This document shows positions 34,215 to 42,223 of a stretch of 64,000 nt of DNA, in pieces. The stretch lies in assembly GCF_042684365.1 (NCBI RefSeq), contig NZ_JBHULI010000025.1:248001-312000 (forward strand), in the 5' to 3' direction. This stretch comes from Gracilimonas halophila. Its GTDB lineage: Bacteria; Bacteroidota; Rhodothermia; Balneolales; Balneolaceae. The notes under the pieces were generated by a model. It did not search any database and was not told the DNA's origin. It was given only the letters and a program-made list of their open reading frames with translations. Made by a program: the position numbers and the translations under genes. The number at the start of each line of letters is the position of its first letter. Within the stretch, counting starts at the first letter, position 1.

Positions 34215-37121
34215 ATGAAAAAAGTAACGCTACTATTTGCAGCACTTTTGTTTGTCCCCATATTAACTATGGCTCAAACAACGGTAACTGTAAATGCAAA
34301 CATTACAACTGATACAGAGTGGACTGCCGATAATGAATACCTGCTTGACGGCATGATCTTCGTAACCAACGGAGCTGATCTATATATCGAAGCCGGAACA
34401 ACCATTCGTGGTGCAGCCGGACAAGATCTGGATGCGGCCGGATTGGTGATCACCCGCGATTCAAAAATATTTGCTGAGGGTACAGCAGAAAATCCAATTA
34501 TTTTCACAGCCGAGGACGATGCCGGCTTAACCAAAGATGATGTTGGGGAATGGGGTGGTCTGGTGATCCTGGGACGTGCCTCCACCAACAATGCTACCGA
34601 AGCTACGATCGAAGGAGTGAATGAGATCTCCAGTGATCCTGCCCTAGTAGGCTACGGCGGAACCGATGACATGGACGACTCCGGAGTGCTTCGGTATGTA
34701 TCGATCCGTCACACGGGAATTAATATTGGTTCAAGTTCCGGCAACGAGATCCAGGGACTTACCATGGGAGCAGTTGGAGCCGGAACTACCATCGAGTACG
34801 TGGAATCGTTTGCAAGTGGCGATGACGGGTACGAATGGTTCGGCGGTACCGTAAATGCGCGTTACCTTGTAAGTGCTTTTAACAACGATGATGCCTTTGA
34901 CTGGGATCAGGGCTTCCGCGGAAAAGGACAGTTTTGGTTTGCCATTCAGGACAGCGATCAAACAGGTCGTGCAGCTGAAATGGACGGAGCCGGCGGCAAT
35001 GAGACCGGAACTCCATACGCCTATCCTGTGATCTCGAATGCCACCTATATTGGCCCCGGAGAAAACTCCACGCCATCCGGAGACAGCGGGCAGCTGCTGC
35101 AATTCCGTGATAACACCGGTGGATATTATACCAACTCGGTCTTTACCGACCACCCGGCTCAACTTATTGATGTGGAAGATGTGGACGGAACCGCGATCGA
35201 TTCCCGTGGCCGACTGGAAGTGGATTCACTGAACATCTCAAACAGTGTATTCTTTGGCTTCGGAAGCGGAACTACTTTGGCTGACATCTCAAGTGCTGCA
35301 TTCGTGGAAACCATGCTTTCCGCTAACAGTAATGAGATCACTGATCCTCAGATAAATGGTATCAGCAGAATAGACAATGCCGGTCTGGATCCAAGGCCTG
35401 CTAACAGCTCTGTATTAAGCGGTGCTGATATTCCAAATGATCCTTTCTTTAGAAATGTAGCCTACAAAGGCGCTTTTGGTGGCTCAAACTGGGCTGCCGG
35501 TTGGACTGCTTTAGATGAATACGGTTACCTGGCTGATAGTGGAACTCCGGGAATGGTAACTATAAATTCGAATATTACCACAGATACTTACTGGACAGCT
35601 GACAACGAATACCTGCTGGACGGCATGATCTTCGTAACCAACGGAGCTGATCTATATATCGAAGCCGGAACAACCGTTCGTGGTGCAGCCGGTCAAGATC
35701 TGGACGCTTCCGGATTGGTGATCACCCGCGATTCAAAAATATTTGCAGAAGGTTCTCCAAGCAACCCGGTCATCTTCACAGCAGAAGACGATGCAGGCTT
35801 GACCAAAGATGATGTCGGAGAGTGGGGTGGCCTGGTGATCTTAGGAAACGCCAGCACCAATAACGCTACCGAAGCAACCATTGAAGGGGTGAACGAAATT
35901 TCCAGTGATCCTGCTCTGGTAGGTTATGGAGGAACCGATGACATGGACGACTCCGGAGTGCTTCGCTATGTATCCATCCGTCACACGGGGATCAACATTG
36001 GTTCAAGCTCGGGTAACGAGATCCAGGGACTGACCATGGGCGGCGTTGGAGCCGGAACCACCATCGAATACATTGAATCGTTTGCAAGTGGCGATGACGG
36101 GTACGAGTGGTTCGGCGGTACGGTTAATGCCCGCTACCTGGTAAGTGCCTTTAACAGCGATGACGCTTTTGACTGGGATCAGGGCTTCCGCGGAAAAGGA
36201 CAATTCTGGTTTGCGATCCTCGACAGCGACCAAACAGGTCGTGCGGCAGAAATGGATGGAGCCGGCGGAAATGAGACCGGCACTCCGTACGCGTATCCTG
36301 AAATTTCGAATGTAACCTACATTGGCCCCGGAATTGGTTCAACGCCATCCGGAGATGCCGGACAGATGCTGCAGTTCCGTGATAACACCGGAGGATTATA
36401 TACCAACTCGGTATTTACCGATCACCCCGGAGACGCAGTGAATGTGGAAGATGTGGACGGAACGTCCATCGATTCGCGTGGCCGGCTTGAAGCAGATTCT
36501 CTGAATATCTCCAATAGTGTGTTCTTTGACTTTGGAAGCGGAAGCACGTTTGCTGACTTCTCAAGTGCAGGTTTTGTGGAAACCATGCTTACTGCCAACA
36601 GCAATAATATCACAGATCCAATGCTTCGTGGAATAAGCAGAAGTAATGACGGCGGTTTGGACCCTCGTCCAGAAGAAGATAGTCCTGTATATGGAATGGC
36701 AGAGTCTTTGGATGATAGCTGGTTCCACAACGTAAACTATGCCGGAGCTTTTGATGGCTCCAACTGGTTAGCCGGATGGACTGCCCTTGACAGCTACGGC
36801 TATCTGGGAGACGGTTTAGTAACTGATAATGAGGAAGAATTCACATCAGTTCCTAACAAGATCGGCCTGAATCAGAATTATCCAAATCCTTTTAACCCAA
36901 CAACTCAGATCAGTTTCAATCTGCCGAGTTCACAGCAAGTAACACTGAAAGTATATGATATGCTGGGTAGGGAAGTAGCAACCATCGCTAACAGAGAGAC
37001 CTTCTCTGCAGGGATGAATACTGTTAATTTTGATGCCTCCAACCTTTCAAGCGGTGTGTATATCTATCGCCTGAACAGTGGGGATGTAGCGATCACACGT
37101 AAAATGACATTGATCAAGTAA
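34215..37121 (+). CDS. Exported tandem-duplicated beta-helix protein with T9SS sorting domain
   Basis: A 968-residue secreted or surface protein. ATG at 34215 gives a clean signal peptide (MKKVTLLFAALLFVPILTMA); the upstream TTG is less likely. Two units of about 424 residues follow (from residues 22 and 449), nearly identical in long stretches such as DNEYLLDGMIFVTNGADLYI and RYLVSAFN. Each resembles a right-handed parallel beta-helix with many Gly, Asn and Asp turns. A linker leads to the C-terminal sorting domain from about residue 880 (LNQNYPNPFNPTTQI, LKVYDMLGREVATI, ending MTLIK), recognised by type IX secretion. The paired TonB receptor suggests capture of a ligand at the surface. Function is unknown. 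Confidence 0.88.
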   Translation: MKKVTLLFAALLFVPILTMAQTTVTVNANITTDTEWTADNEYLLDGMIFVTNGADLYIEAGTTIRGAAGQDLDAAGLVITRDSKIFAEGTAENPIIFTAEDDAGLTKDDVGEWGGLVILGRASTNNATEATIEGVNEISSDPALVGYGGTDDMDDSGVLRYVSIRHTGINIGSSSGNEIQGLTMGAVGAGTTIEYVESFASGDDGYEWFGGTVNARYLVSAFNNDDAFDWDQGFRGKGQFWFAIQDSDQTGRAAEMDGAGGNETGTPYAYPVISNATYIGPGENSTPSGDSGQLLQFRDNTGGYYTNSVFTDHPAQLIDVEDVDGTAIDSRGRLEVDSLNISNSVFFGFGSGTTLADISSAAFVETMLSANSNEITDPQINGISRIDNAGLDPRPANSSVLSGADIPNDPFFRNVAYKGAFGGSNWAAGWTALDEYGYLADSGTPGMVTINSNITTDTYWTADNEYLLDGMIFVTNGADLYIEAGTTVRGAAGQDLDASGLVITRDSKIFAEGSPSNPVIFTAEDDAGLTKDDVGEWGGLVILGNASTNNATEATIEGVNEISSDPALVGYGGTDDMDDSGVLRYVSIRHTGINIGSSSGNEIQGLTMGGVGAGTTIEYIESFASGDDGYEWFGGTVNARYLVSAFNSDDAFDWDQGFRGKGQFWFAILDSDQTGRAAEMDGAGGNETGTPYAYPEISNVTYIGPGIGSTPSGDAGQMLQFRDNTGGLYTNSVFTDHPGDAVNVEDVDGTSIDSRGRLEADSLNISNSVFFDFGSGSTFADFSSAGFVETMLTANSNNITDPMLRGISRSNDGGLDPRPEEDSPVYGMAESLDDSWFHNVNYAGAFDGSNWLAGWTALDSYGYLGDGLVTDNEEEFTSVPNKIGLNQNYPNPFNPTTQISFNLPSSQQVTLKVYDMLGREVATIANRETFSAGMNTVNFDASNLSSGVYIYRLNSGDVAITRKMTLIK
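34288..36812 (+). repeat. Large in-frame tandem duplication, period 1272 bp
   Basis: The two halves of the beta-helix gene align at the DNA level with an offset of 1272 bases (424 codons): GACGGCATGATCTTCGTAAC starts at 34347 and again at 35619. Long tracts are identical. Unit 1 spans about 34288-35530 and unit 2 about 35558-36812. Confidence 0.9.
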
Positions 37122-37173
37122 CATTCTAATTACAAATATACGTCTCACATCACTGTGAGGTGTGCTGATCAAG

Positions 37174-37207
37174 GAGAACCCTGAGGAATTGGGGTTCTCT
37201 TTTTTTT
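37174..37207 (+). terminator. Rho-independent terminator after the beta-helix gene
   Basis: GAGAACCC (37174-37181) and GGGTTCTC (37192-37199) enclose a 10-base loop and are followed by eight T residues. A second small hairpin, CTCACA/TGTGAG, precedes it at 37144-37159. Confidence 0.92.
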
Positions 37208-37295
37208 ATCACAGATTTTAGGATTGCACGGATTTCGCTGATGTTTGTTGATCAGCAACTTCCCGATCCATACCAATAAAAAAGTCTGGAAACTA

Positions 37296-37324
37296 TTGAC
37301 AATGGTTGCTAACACCCTTACTAT
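37296..37324 (+). promoter_or_regulatory. Candidate ars promoter with E. coli-like boxes
   Basis: TTGACA (37296-37301), 17 bases, TACTAT (37319-37324). This fits the classic minus-35/minus-10 form rather than the TTTG/TAnnTTTG form used elsewhere in the window. It is directly followed by the ArsR operator. Confidence 0.5.
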
Positions 37325-37326
37325 TA

Positions 37327-37342
37327 ATCGTAAAATTACGAT
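37327..37342 (+). promoter_or_regulatory. ArsR operator
   Basis: ATCGTAA and TTACGAT form a perfect 7-base inverted repeat with a 2-base centre, ending 8 bases before the arsR ATG. Location and form fit binding by a dimeric ArsR repressor with autoregulation of the arsR-arsM-arsC transcript. Confidence 0.75.
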
Positions 37343-37350
37343 ATACGATC

Positions 37351-37683
37351 ATGGCTATTACAAAAGCGGAATTATTTAACGAAAGGCAGATAAAAGCAGC
37401 TGAATTTGCAAAGGCGATCGCCCATCCGGCACGGATAGCGGTCCTTCAAATTTTAGCAAAGAAAAATGCGTGTTACTGCGGAGATATCACCGAAGAACTC
37501 CCGTTGGCGCAATCTACTGTTTCCCAGCATTTAAAAGCCTTGAAATCTGCCGGCATAATAAAAGGCGAGATAGAAGGAGTGCGAACCTGTTATTGTTTTG
37601 ATGAGGAGAATCTGGCTGAGTTCAAATCTGTTATGGAAGCTATGATTAAGGAATTTTCAATGCCAAATCCAACCTGCTGCTAA
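37351..37683 (+). CDS. arsR: Arsenite-responsive ArsR-family repressor
   Basis: A 110-residue winged-helix repressor. ATG at 37351 is used; the upstream TTG lies inside the promoter. The DNA-binding helix is LAQSTVSQHLKALKSAG. The metal site typical of ArsR, a Cys-x-Cys next to the first helix of the HTH, is present as NACYCGDI. The protein also ends in Pro-Thr-Cys-Cys, which may add As(III) ligands as the C-terminal cysteines do in Acidithiobacillus ArsR. Arsenite binding would release DNA. The gene ends 1 base before arsM. Confidence 0.93.
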   Translation: MAITKAELFNERQIKAAEFAKAIAHPARIAVLQILAKKNACYCGDITEELPLAQSTVSQHLKALKSAGIIKGEIEGVRTCYCFDEENLAEFKSVMEAMIKEFSMPNPTCC

Positions 37684-37684
37684 G

Positions 37685-38581
37685 ATGAAAACAAGAACCA
37701 AGTCGCCCGAAGAACTCAAGGAAACCGTTCGTAAAAAGTATTCCGAGATCAGTGAACAAGCCAAAGATTATAATGCCCGCAGCTGTTGTGGAGCCGGCGG
37801 AGATTCGACAAAGGTATATAACATCATGACGGATGATTACAGCGAACTTGAGGGATACAATTCGGATGCCGATCTGGGTTTGGGATGCGGACTTCCAACA
37901 CAGTTTGCCCGGATCAAAAAAGGAGATTATGTGATCGACCTGGGTTCGGGTGCCGGAAATGACTGCTTTGTGGCCCGTCATGAAACCGGTGCCGAGGGTA
38001 AAGTCCTGGGAATTGATTTTACCGAATCCATGATCACAAAGGCCCGTGAAAATGCCGATAAGCTTGGGTTCAATAACGTAGAATTCAGGTTTGGGGATAT
38101 TGAGGAGATGCCGGTTTCTGAGAATGTAGCCGATGTAGTGGTCAGTAATTGTGTATTGAACCTGGTTCCGGATAAACCAAAAGTGTTTGCAGAGATCTTC
38201 AGAGTACTTAAACCGGGCGGACATTTCAGTATTTCGGATATCGTTCTGGAAGGAGAACTGCCTGATGCACTTCGGGAGGATGCCGAGATGTATGCCGGAT
38301 GCGTTGCCGGAGCTATCCAAAAGAAAACTTATCTGGATCATATCAAAGAAGCCGGATTTGAGAACATCACCATCCAGAAAGAAAAACCAATTGATATTCC
38401 TGAAGACATCCTTTCCCAATATTTGAATGAGACTGAAATAGCCGAATTCAATTCGGGTGGAACCGGGATCTATAGCATTACCGTATTTGCGCAAAAGGCC
38501 GGAGATGGAGAGCAGAAGAAAGTAACAATGCTCGGGACGGATGGAGCCGGATATTGTGAACCGGGATCAGGTTGCTGTTGA
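37685..38581 (+). CDS. arsM: Arsenite S-adenosylmethionine methyltransferase
   Basis: A 298-residue cytosolic enzyme that methylates As(III). The SAM-binding motif is VIDLGSGAGNDCFVA. The three cysteines that bind arsenite in ArsM are all seen: Cys68 (GLGCGLP), Cys156 (SNCVLN) and Cys206 (AGCVAGA). An additional N-terminal pair (RSCCGAGG) and a C-terminal Gly-Ser-Gly-Cys-Cys are also present. It is 1 base after arsR, so surely cotranscribed. Length is standard. Confidence 0.94.
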   Translation: MKTRTKSPEELKETVRKKYSEISEQAKDYNARSCCGAGGDSTKVYNIMTDDYSELEGYNSDADLGLGCGLPTQFARIKKGDYVIDLGSGAGNDCFVARHETGAEGKVLGIDFTESMITKARENADKLGFNNVEFRFGDIEEMPVSENVADVVVSNCVLNLVPDKPKVFAEIFRVLKPGGHFSISDIVLEGELPDALREDAEMYAGCVAGAIQKKTYLDHIKEAGFENITIQKEKPIDIPEDILSQYLNETEIAEFNSGGTGIYSITVFAQKAGDGEQKKVTMLGTDGAGYCEPGSGCC

Positions 38582-38617
38582 AAAGAAACCGGACTTCATG
38601 AATAAGAAAAATCAGAT

Positions 38618-39235
38618 ATGTACTCAGAATTAAAATCTTATGTCGCCAGACTGGAGTCTGATTTTGATTCCATTCCTGCGGATAGAAAAAACCAGCTTAG
38701 GGAAGTAGCCGAATACATCGAATCAAAGAAAGGCGAAACAGTCAGGCTGAATTTCATATGCACGCATAACAGCCGGAGGAGTCATTTGGCGCAGATCTGG
38801 ACTCAAACTTCAGCTTACTTTTACGGAATTGAAAATGTCGAAACCTATTCCGGCGGGACCGAAGCCACGGCTTTCAATCCAAGGGCGGTTGAGGCTATTG
38901 AAAGAGCCGGTTTTAAAGCAGAGGATCCGGGTGGAGAAAACCCTAAGTACAAGATCTCATTCAGTAATAATGCCAAACCCATGATCTGCTTCTCCAAGAA
39001 ATTCGATGATGATTTCAATCCTGAAGCAAACTTTGCCGCCATCATGACCTGCTCGGATGCCGACGAAAATTGTCCATTTGTGCCGGGAGCTGAATATCGA
39101 AAATCCATTACATATACCGATCCCAAGGAAGCAGATGGAACTGATCGGGAAATGGAAGTTTACGATGAACGGTGCCGGCAGATAGCTACCGAAATGTTTT
39201 ATATGATGAATGCAGTGAATTCAAAAAATTCATAA
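38618..39235 (+). CDS. arsC: Arsenate reductase-like low-molecular-weight phosphatase
   Basis: A 205-residue protein of the low-molecular-weight tyrosine phosphatase/thioredoxin-coupled ArsC fold. The catalytic P-loop is CTHNSRRS with Cys48 (C-x5-R), differing from the CTGNSCRS of Bacillus ArsC. A candidate redox pair is Cys145 and Cys152 (CSDADENC). The N-terminal 40 residues form an extra helical segment, so the protein is longer than B. subtilis ArsC (139). Context between arsM and other ars genes supports arsenate reduction. An alternative name in databases would be protein-tyrosine phosphatase. Confidence 0.85.
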   Translation: MYSELKSYVARLESDFDSIPADRKNQLREVAEYIESKKGETVRLNFICTHNSRRSHLAQIWTQTSAYFYGIENVETYSGGTEATAFNPRAVEAIERAGFKAEDPGGENPKYKISFSNNAKPMICFSKKFDDDFNPEANFAAIMTCSDADENCPFVPGAEYRKSITYTDPKEADGTDREMEVYDERCRQIATEMFYMMNAVNSKNS

Positions 39236-39253
39236 TAAAGTGTGCTCGATATA

Positions 39254-39308
39254 GCAAATGAATTTGCTTTCGGTTCACGGTCTGACGGCTTCAAGTCCGT
39301 CTGACCGT
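39254..39308. repeat. Two hairpins between arsC and the DUF6428 gene
   Basis: GCAAAT/ATTTGC (39254-39267) and a longer inverted repeat with 12-base arms, ACGGTCTGACGG/CCGTCTGACCGT (39277-39308, one mismatch). No T-run follows, so it may act in mRNA processing or be a repeat copy rather than a terminator. Confidence 0.6.
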
Positions 39309-39407
39309 TATAAATCAGGCAGATCTATCAGACGGGCTATCTGTGAGATGGATTCCGAAAAAACTATTTCAAACTTACGTTAAAAGACATCATAAGAGGT
39401 TACGATC

Positions 39408-39854
39408 ATGAATACCCAAACTTTTATCAACACATTAGTTTCGAATAACAGCAAAGAACTTTCCTTTATTTTGCCGGATGACACCCGTCTGTCGGGCGAC
39501 CTCCACATTACGGAGGTCCAGAACCATAAAGTGGATTCTGTAGACTGTGGTGGAAATGCTCATCAGTACGATGAAACCGTTGTTCAGCTCTCGATAAACG
39601 AATCTTCAAATAATATTGCAGAATGGAGAACTGAGAAAGCACTCAAGATCTTTGAGATCGTTGGTAAGAAGATCGAGTACAAGGATGATGCCGAGCTATT
39701 TATAGAGTTTGGAGATTCTTCACATCCTACCATTCGGTATTCGGTGGGGCGGATCGTAGAGACTTCACAGGATGTGACCGTTATGCTCACAGTAAAACCA
39801 ACTGTTTGTAAGCCAAGTCTTGATACAACAGGTGAACTGGCAGCTTGCTGTTAG
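39408..39854 (+). CDS. DUF6428 family protein of the ars island
   Basis: A 148-residue small cytosolic protein. The stretch LPDDTRLSGDLHITEVQNHK followed by VDCGG matches what I recall of DUF6428, a family found with arsenic genes in Bacteroidota. Cysteines occur in VDCGGNAH, TVCKP and the C-terminal Ala-Ala-Cys-Cys. Biochemical role is unknown; arsenite binding or delivery to the efflux pump or methylase is an inference from the cysteines and the neighbours. Confidence 0.75.
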   Translation: MNTQTFINTLVSNNSKELSFILPDDTRLSGDLHITEVQNHKVDSVDCGGNAHQYDETVVQLSINESSNNIAEWRTEKALKIFEIVGKKIEYKDDAELFIEFGDSSHPTIRYSVGRIVETSQDVTVMLTVKPTVCKPSLDTTGELAACC

Positions 39855-39954
39855 GTCATTATTGCAAACAGTTGAGGTTTAAATACTGGAATTTATATTC
39901 TCTTAAAATGAGCATTGTATATTCTTTATAGTATCGAATCAAAAACCGACAATA

Positions 39955-39961
39955 GGAGGTT
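39955..39961 (+). promoter_or_regulatory. Strong Shine-Dalgarno site fixing the usp start
   Basis: AGGAGGT lies 4 bases before the ATG at 39966 and decides against the in-frame upstream start at 39915. Such a strong site is rare among genes in this window. Confidence 0.8.
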
Positions 39962-39965
39962 CACC

Positions 39966-40799
39966 ATGAAATTCACGCACGCAATGCTCGCCCTTGACCT
40001 GTCACCTTCTACTGAAGACCTGGTGCAGGGAATGGCTGACCTGAAAGAGATAGGTATTCAAAAGGTTACCCTTTTTACGGTAGTGACCAAAGAATATCCC
40101 AACGGACAGGAGAAGTTTGAACAAGCTGTCTATGAATCGAAGCTTACTGATCATGCTGAATATTTAGAGGAAAAGGGATTGGAAACGGAATGGGTCCTGA
40201 AAGTTGAAAAAGGAAGCTACGCTCCAACCGAGATACTTAGATCTATGAATGAGATCGGCGCTGACCTTCTGGTGATCGGTAATAAAGGGCATAACCTTCT
40301 GGCAGATATGTTACTGGGAAGTGTAGCCTCAGAAATGATCCACAGGGCAAAGGTTCCATTATTACTGCTTCGTATTTCGGACAAGCCGGGGAAAGGGGAG
40401 GTATCGATCTGCAGGAACATAAGACGAAGTGTTTTACTTCCGATAGACTTTTCTGAAGCAGGAGATAAGGCTATGAAGGCCTTTGAGCAAGAAGAGTTGC
40501 GGGATTCTTCTGTTACCGTACTGAATGTTCAGACTATGCCTAAGGAAGGTGAAAAAGAAAAGCTTCAGGAGCGGGCAGACTATCTCAAGCGGATTGGTGT
40601 AAGGGAAGTTCAAAGTGAAACCAAACACGGAAATATTTGGATCGAGATCACGGAATATGCCGATAAAAATGATATGTCCATGATCCTCATGGGATCACAG
40701 GGTAAAGGATATGCAGAAGATGTTTTTATAGGCAGTAACAGTCTGCGGGTAGCACGGCATACCTCAAAACCACTTTTGCTGATTCCGGCAAATAAGTAA
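39966..40799 (+). CDS. Universal stress protein with two UspA domains
   Basis: A 277-residue protein made of two UspA folds (about 1-140 and 150-277). Domain 1 shows GADLLVIGNKGHNLLADMLL and SVASEMIHRAKVPLLLLR; domain 2 shows MSMILMGSQGKGYAEDVFIG and SNSLRVARHTSKPLLLIP. Both have the G-x2-G-x9-G-(S/T)-like nucleotide loop. It is located between DUF6428 and the arsenite pump, so a role in stress response to arsenic is plausible but not shown. Confidence 0.9.
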   Translation: MKFTHAMLALDLSPSTEDLVQGMADLKEIGIQKVTLFTVVTKEYPNGQEKFEQAVYESKLTDHAEYLEEKGLETEWVLKVEKGSYAPTEILRSMNEIGADLLVIGNKGHNLLADMLLGSVASEMIHRAKVPLLLLRISDKPGKGEVSICRNIRRSVLLPIDFSEAGDKAMKAFEQEELRDSSVTVLNVQTMPKEGEKEKLQERADYLKRIGVREVQSETKHGNIWIEITEYADKNDMSMILMGSQGKGYAEDVFIGSNSLRVARHTSKPLLLIPANK

Positions 40800-40839
40800 T
40801 TCAATCCATAAAATCATTATTAACACTTTTTGAAAATTC

Positions 40840-41871
40840 ATGGCAGACAAACAAATTGCGTTCTTTGAAAAATACTTAACACTTTGGGTTCTACTTTGTA
40901 TTGCTATTGGAATTGCTGTCGGATATCTGGCAGGTGATTCCATTCAGATCATAAGTGATTGGGAGATCTATAAAGTAAACATCCCCGTTGCCATTCTGAT
41001 CTGGTTGATGATATACCCAATGATGCTTCAGGTTGATTTTGCCTCCCTTAAGGAGATCGGGAAATCCCCCAAAGGGGTAGTTTGGACCGTCATCATAAAC
41101 TGGATGATCAAGCCCTTCACCATGGCCTTTTTTGCCTGGGTCTTTTTTGATCATATTTATTCGGCCTGGCTGAGTCCTGAGTTGGCTGATCAATATATAG
41201 CCGGAGCTATTTTACTGGGAGCCGCTCCCTGTACTGCCATGGTCTTTGTATGGTCTTACCTCTCAGATGGGGATCCGAATTATACCCTGGTACAGGTTTC
41301 GGTGAATGACCTTCTGATCCTTATCCTGTTTATTCCTATCGTCGGGTTATTGCTTGGTATTACCAATATCACCATTCCATGGAATACGCTGGCAGCTTCG
41401 ATCATTGTTTTTGTGGTGATCCCTCTTGTTGCAGGATACCTCACTCATAAGATCACGATCAGCCGAAAAGGCAAGGAATGGTACACTTCAAAGTTCCTCC
41501 CGAAGTTCAAGCCGGTCTCTATCTCCGCATTGCTGATCACCCTTGTCTTATTATTTGCCTATCAGGGTGAAAAGATCATCGCTCAACCGCTGGATATTGT
41601 TTTGATAGCTATTCCATTGATCATTCAAACGTACTTCATCTTTGCACTGGCCTGGTATGGAGGGAAGAAGATCGGGTTACCGTATCAGGTTTGCGCTCCC
41701 GGTTCTATGATAGGAGCAAGTAACTTCTTTGAACTTGCCGTAGCTGTTGCTATTGCGCTGTTCGGTCTCCAGTCCGGAGCTGCTTTAGTAACGGTAGTAG
41801 GTGTTTTGATCGAAGTTCCGATCATGCTTTCACTGGTTAGGTTCGCGAATAAAAGCAGAGTTAAATATTAA
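40840..41871 (+). CDS. acr3: ACR3 family arsenite efflux transporter
   Basis: A 343-residue, ten-helix transporter of the bile/arsenite/riboflavin superfamily. The motif LGAAPCTAMVFVWSYLSDGD holds the catalytic cysteine of helix 4 essential in ACR3, and CAPGSMIGASNFFELAVAVA is the second signature with a conserved glutamate. It exports arsenite from the cytoplasm using the proton motive force. It is the last gene of the ars island. No ATPase (ArsA) gene is seen. Confidence 0.95.
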   Translation: MADKQIAFFEKYLTLWVLLCIAIGIAVGYLAGDSIQIISDWEIYKVNIPVAILIWLMIYPMMLQVDFASLKEIGKSPKGVVWTVIINWMIKPFTMAFFAWVFFDHIYSAWLSPELADQYIAGAILLGAAPCTAMVFVWSYLSDGDPNYTLVQVSVNDLLILILFIPIVGLLLGITNITIPWNTLAASIIVFVVIPLVAGYLTHKITISRKGKEWYTSKFLPKFKPVSISALLITLVLLFAYQGEKIIAQPLDIVLIAIPLIIQTYFIFALAWYGGKKIGLPYQVCAPGSMIGASNFFELAVAVAIALFGLQSGAALVTVVGVLIEVPIMLSLVRFANKSRVKY

Positions 41872-41935
41872 GTAATTTGAGTTTGAAATATCTGATTACT
41901 AGAGGAATTATAATGAAAAAGGATGTTTAAAAAAG

Positions 41936-42089
41936 GTCGTCATCCCGAGTGAGTACCAAGTTGCTAAGGAATAAGGCATTGAACACGAGGGATCTCAAAG
42001 CATGCAATATTTACCATCTTTAGCTTTGAGATCCTTCGCGATAAAATTTACAAACCAATATTTGTTCTCTCTTCGCTCAGGATGACGAC
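41936..42089. repeat. Dispersed inverted-repeat element, family A, copy 1
   Basis: A 154-base element bounded by GTCGTCATCC and GGATGACGAC (10-base perfect terminal inverted repeats), with an inner pair GGATCTCAAAGC/GCTTTGAGATCC (41990-42001, 42023-42034). It has no coding capacity. A homologous copy lies at 50866-51022. The whole gap 41872-42223 is taken up by this element and the AT-rich leader of the PTPS gene. Confidence 0.85.
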
Positions 42090-42223
42090 TTTTGGAAATA
42101 TATTTATTTTAGGCTTAGTCAATTCCTCCTGAATTCTCTAAATAAAAAATCTTTCTACTTGCAGAACTGTTTATATTTTTTCAGTGTTAAAGTATCTGAA
42201 AACATAATAAACAGGCTGAACCA

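Noticed and set aside
34731..35162. 143-codon minus-strand frame, with related copies in the second unit (36003-36348)
   Set aside because: Antisense to the duplicated beta-helix gene; its repetition only reflects the DNA duplication.
37646..38494. 282-codon minus-strand frame opposite arsM
   Set aside because: ArsM has all catalytic cysteines and operon context; the reverse frame has no recognisable feature.
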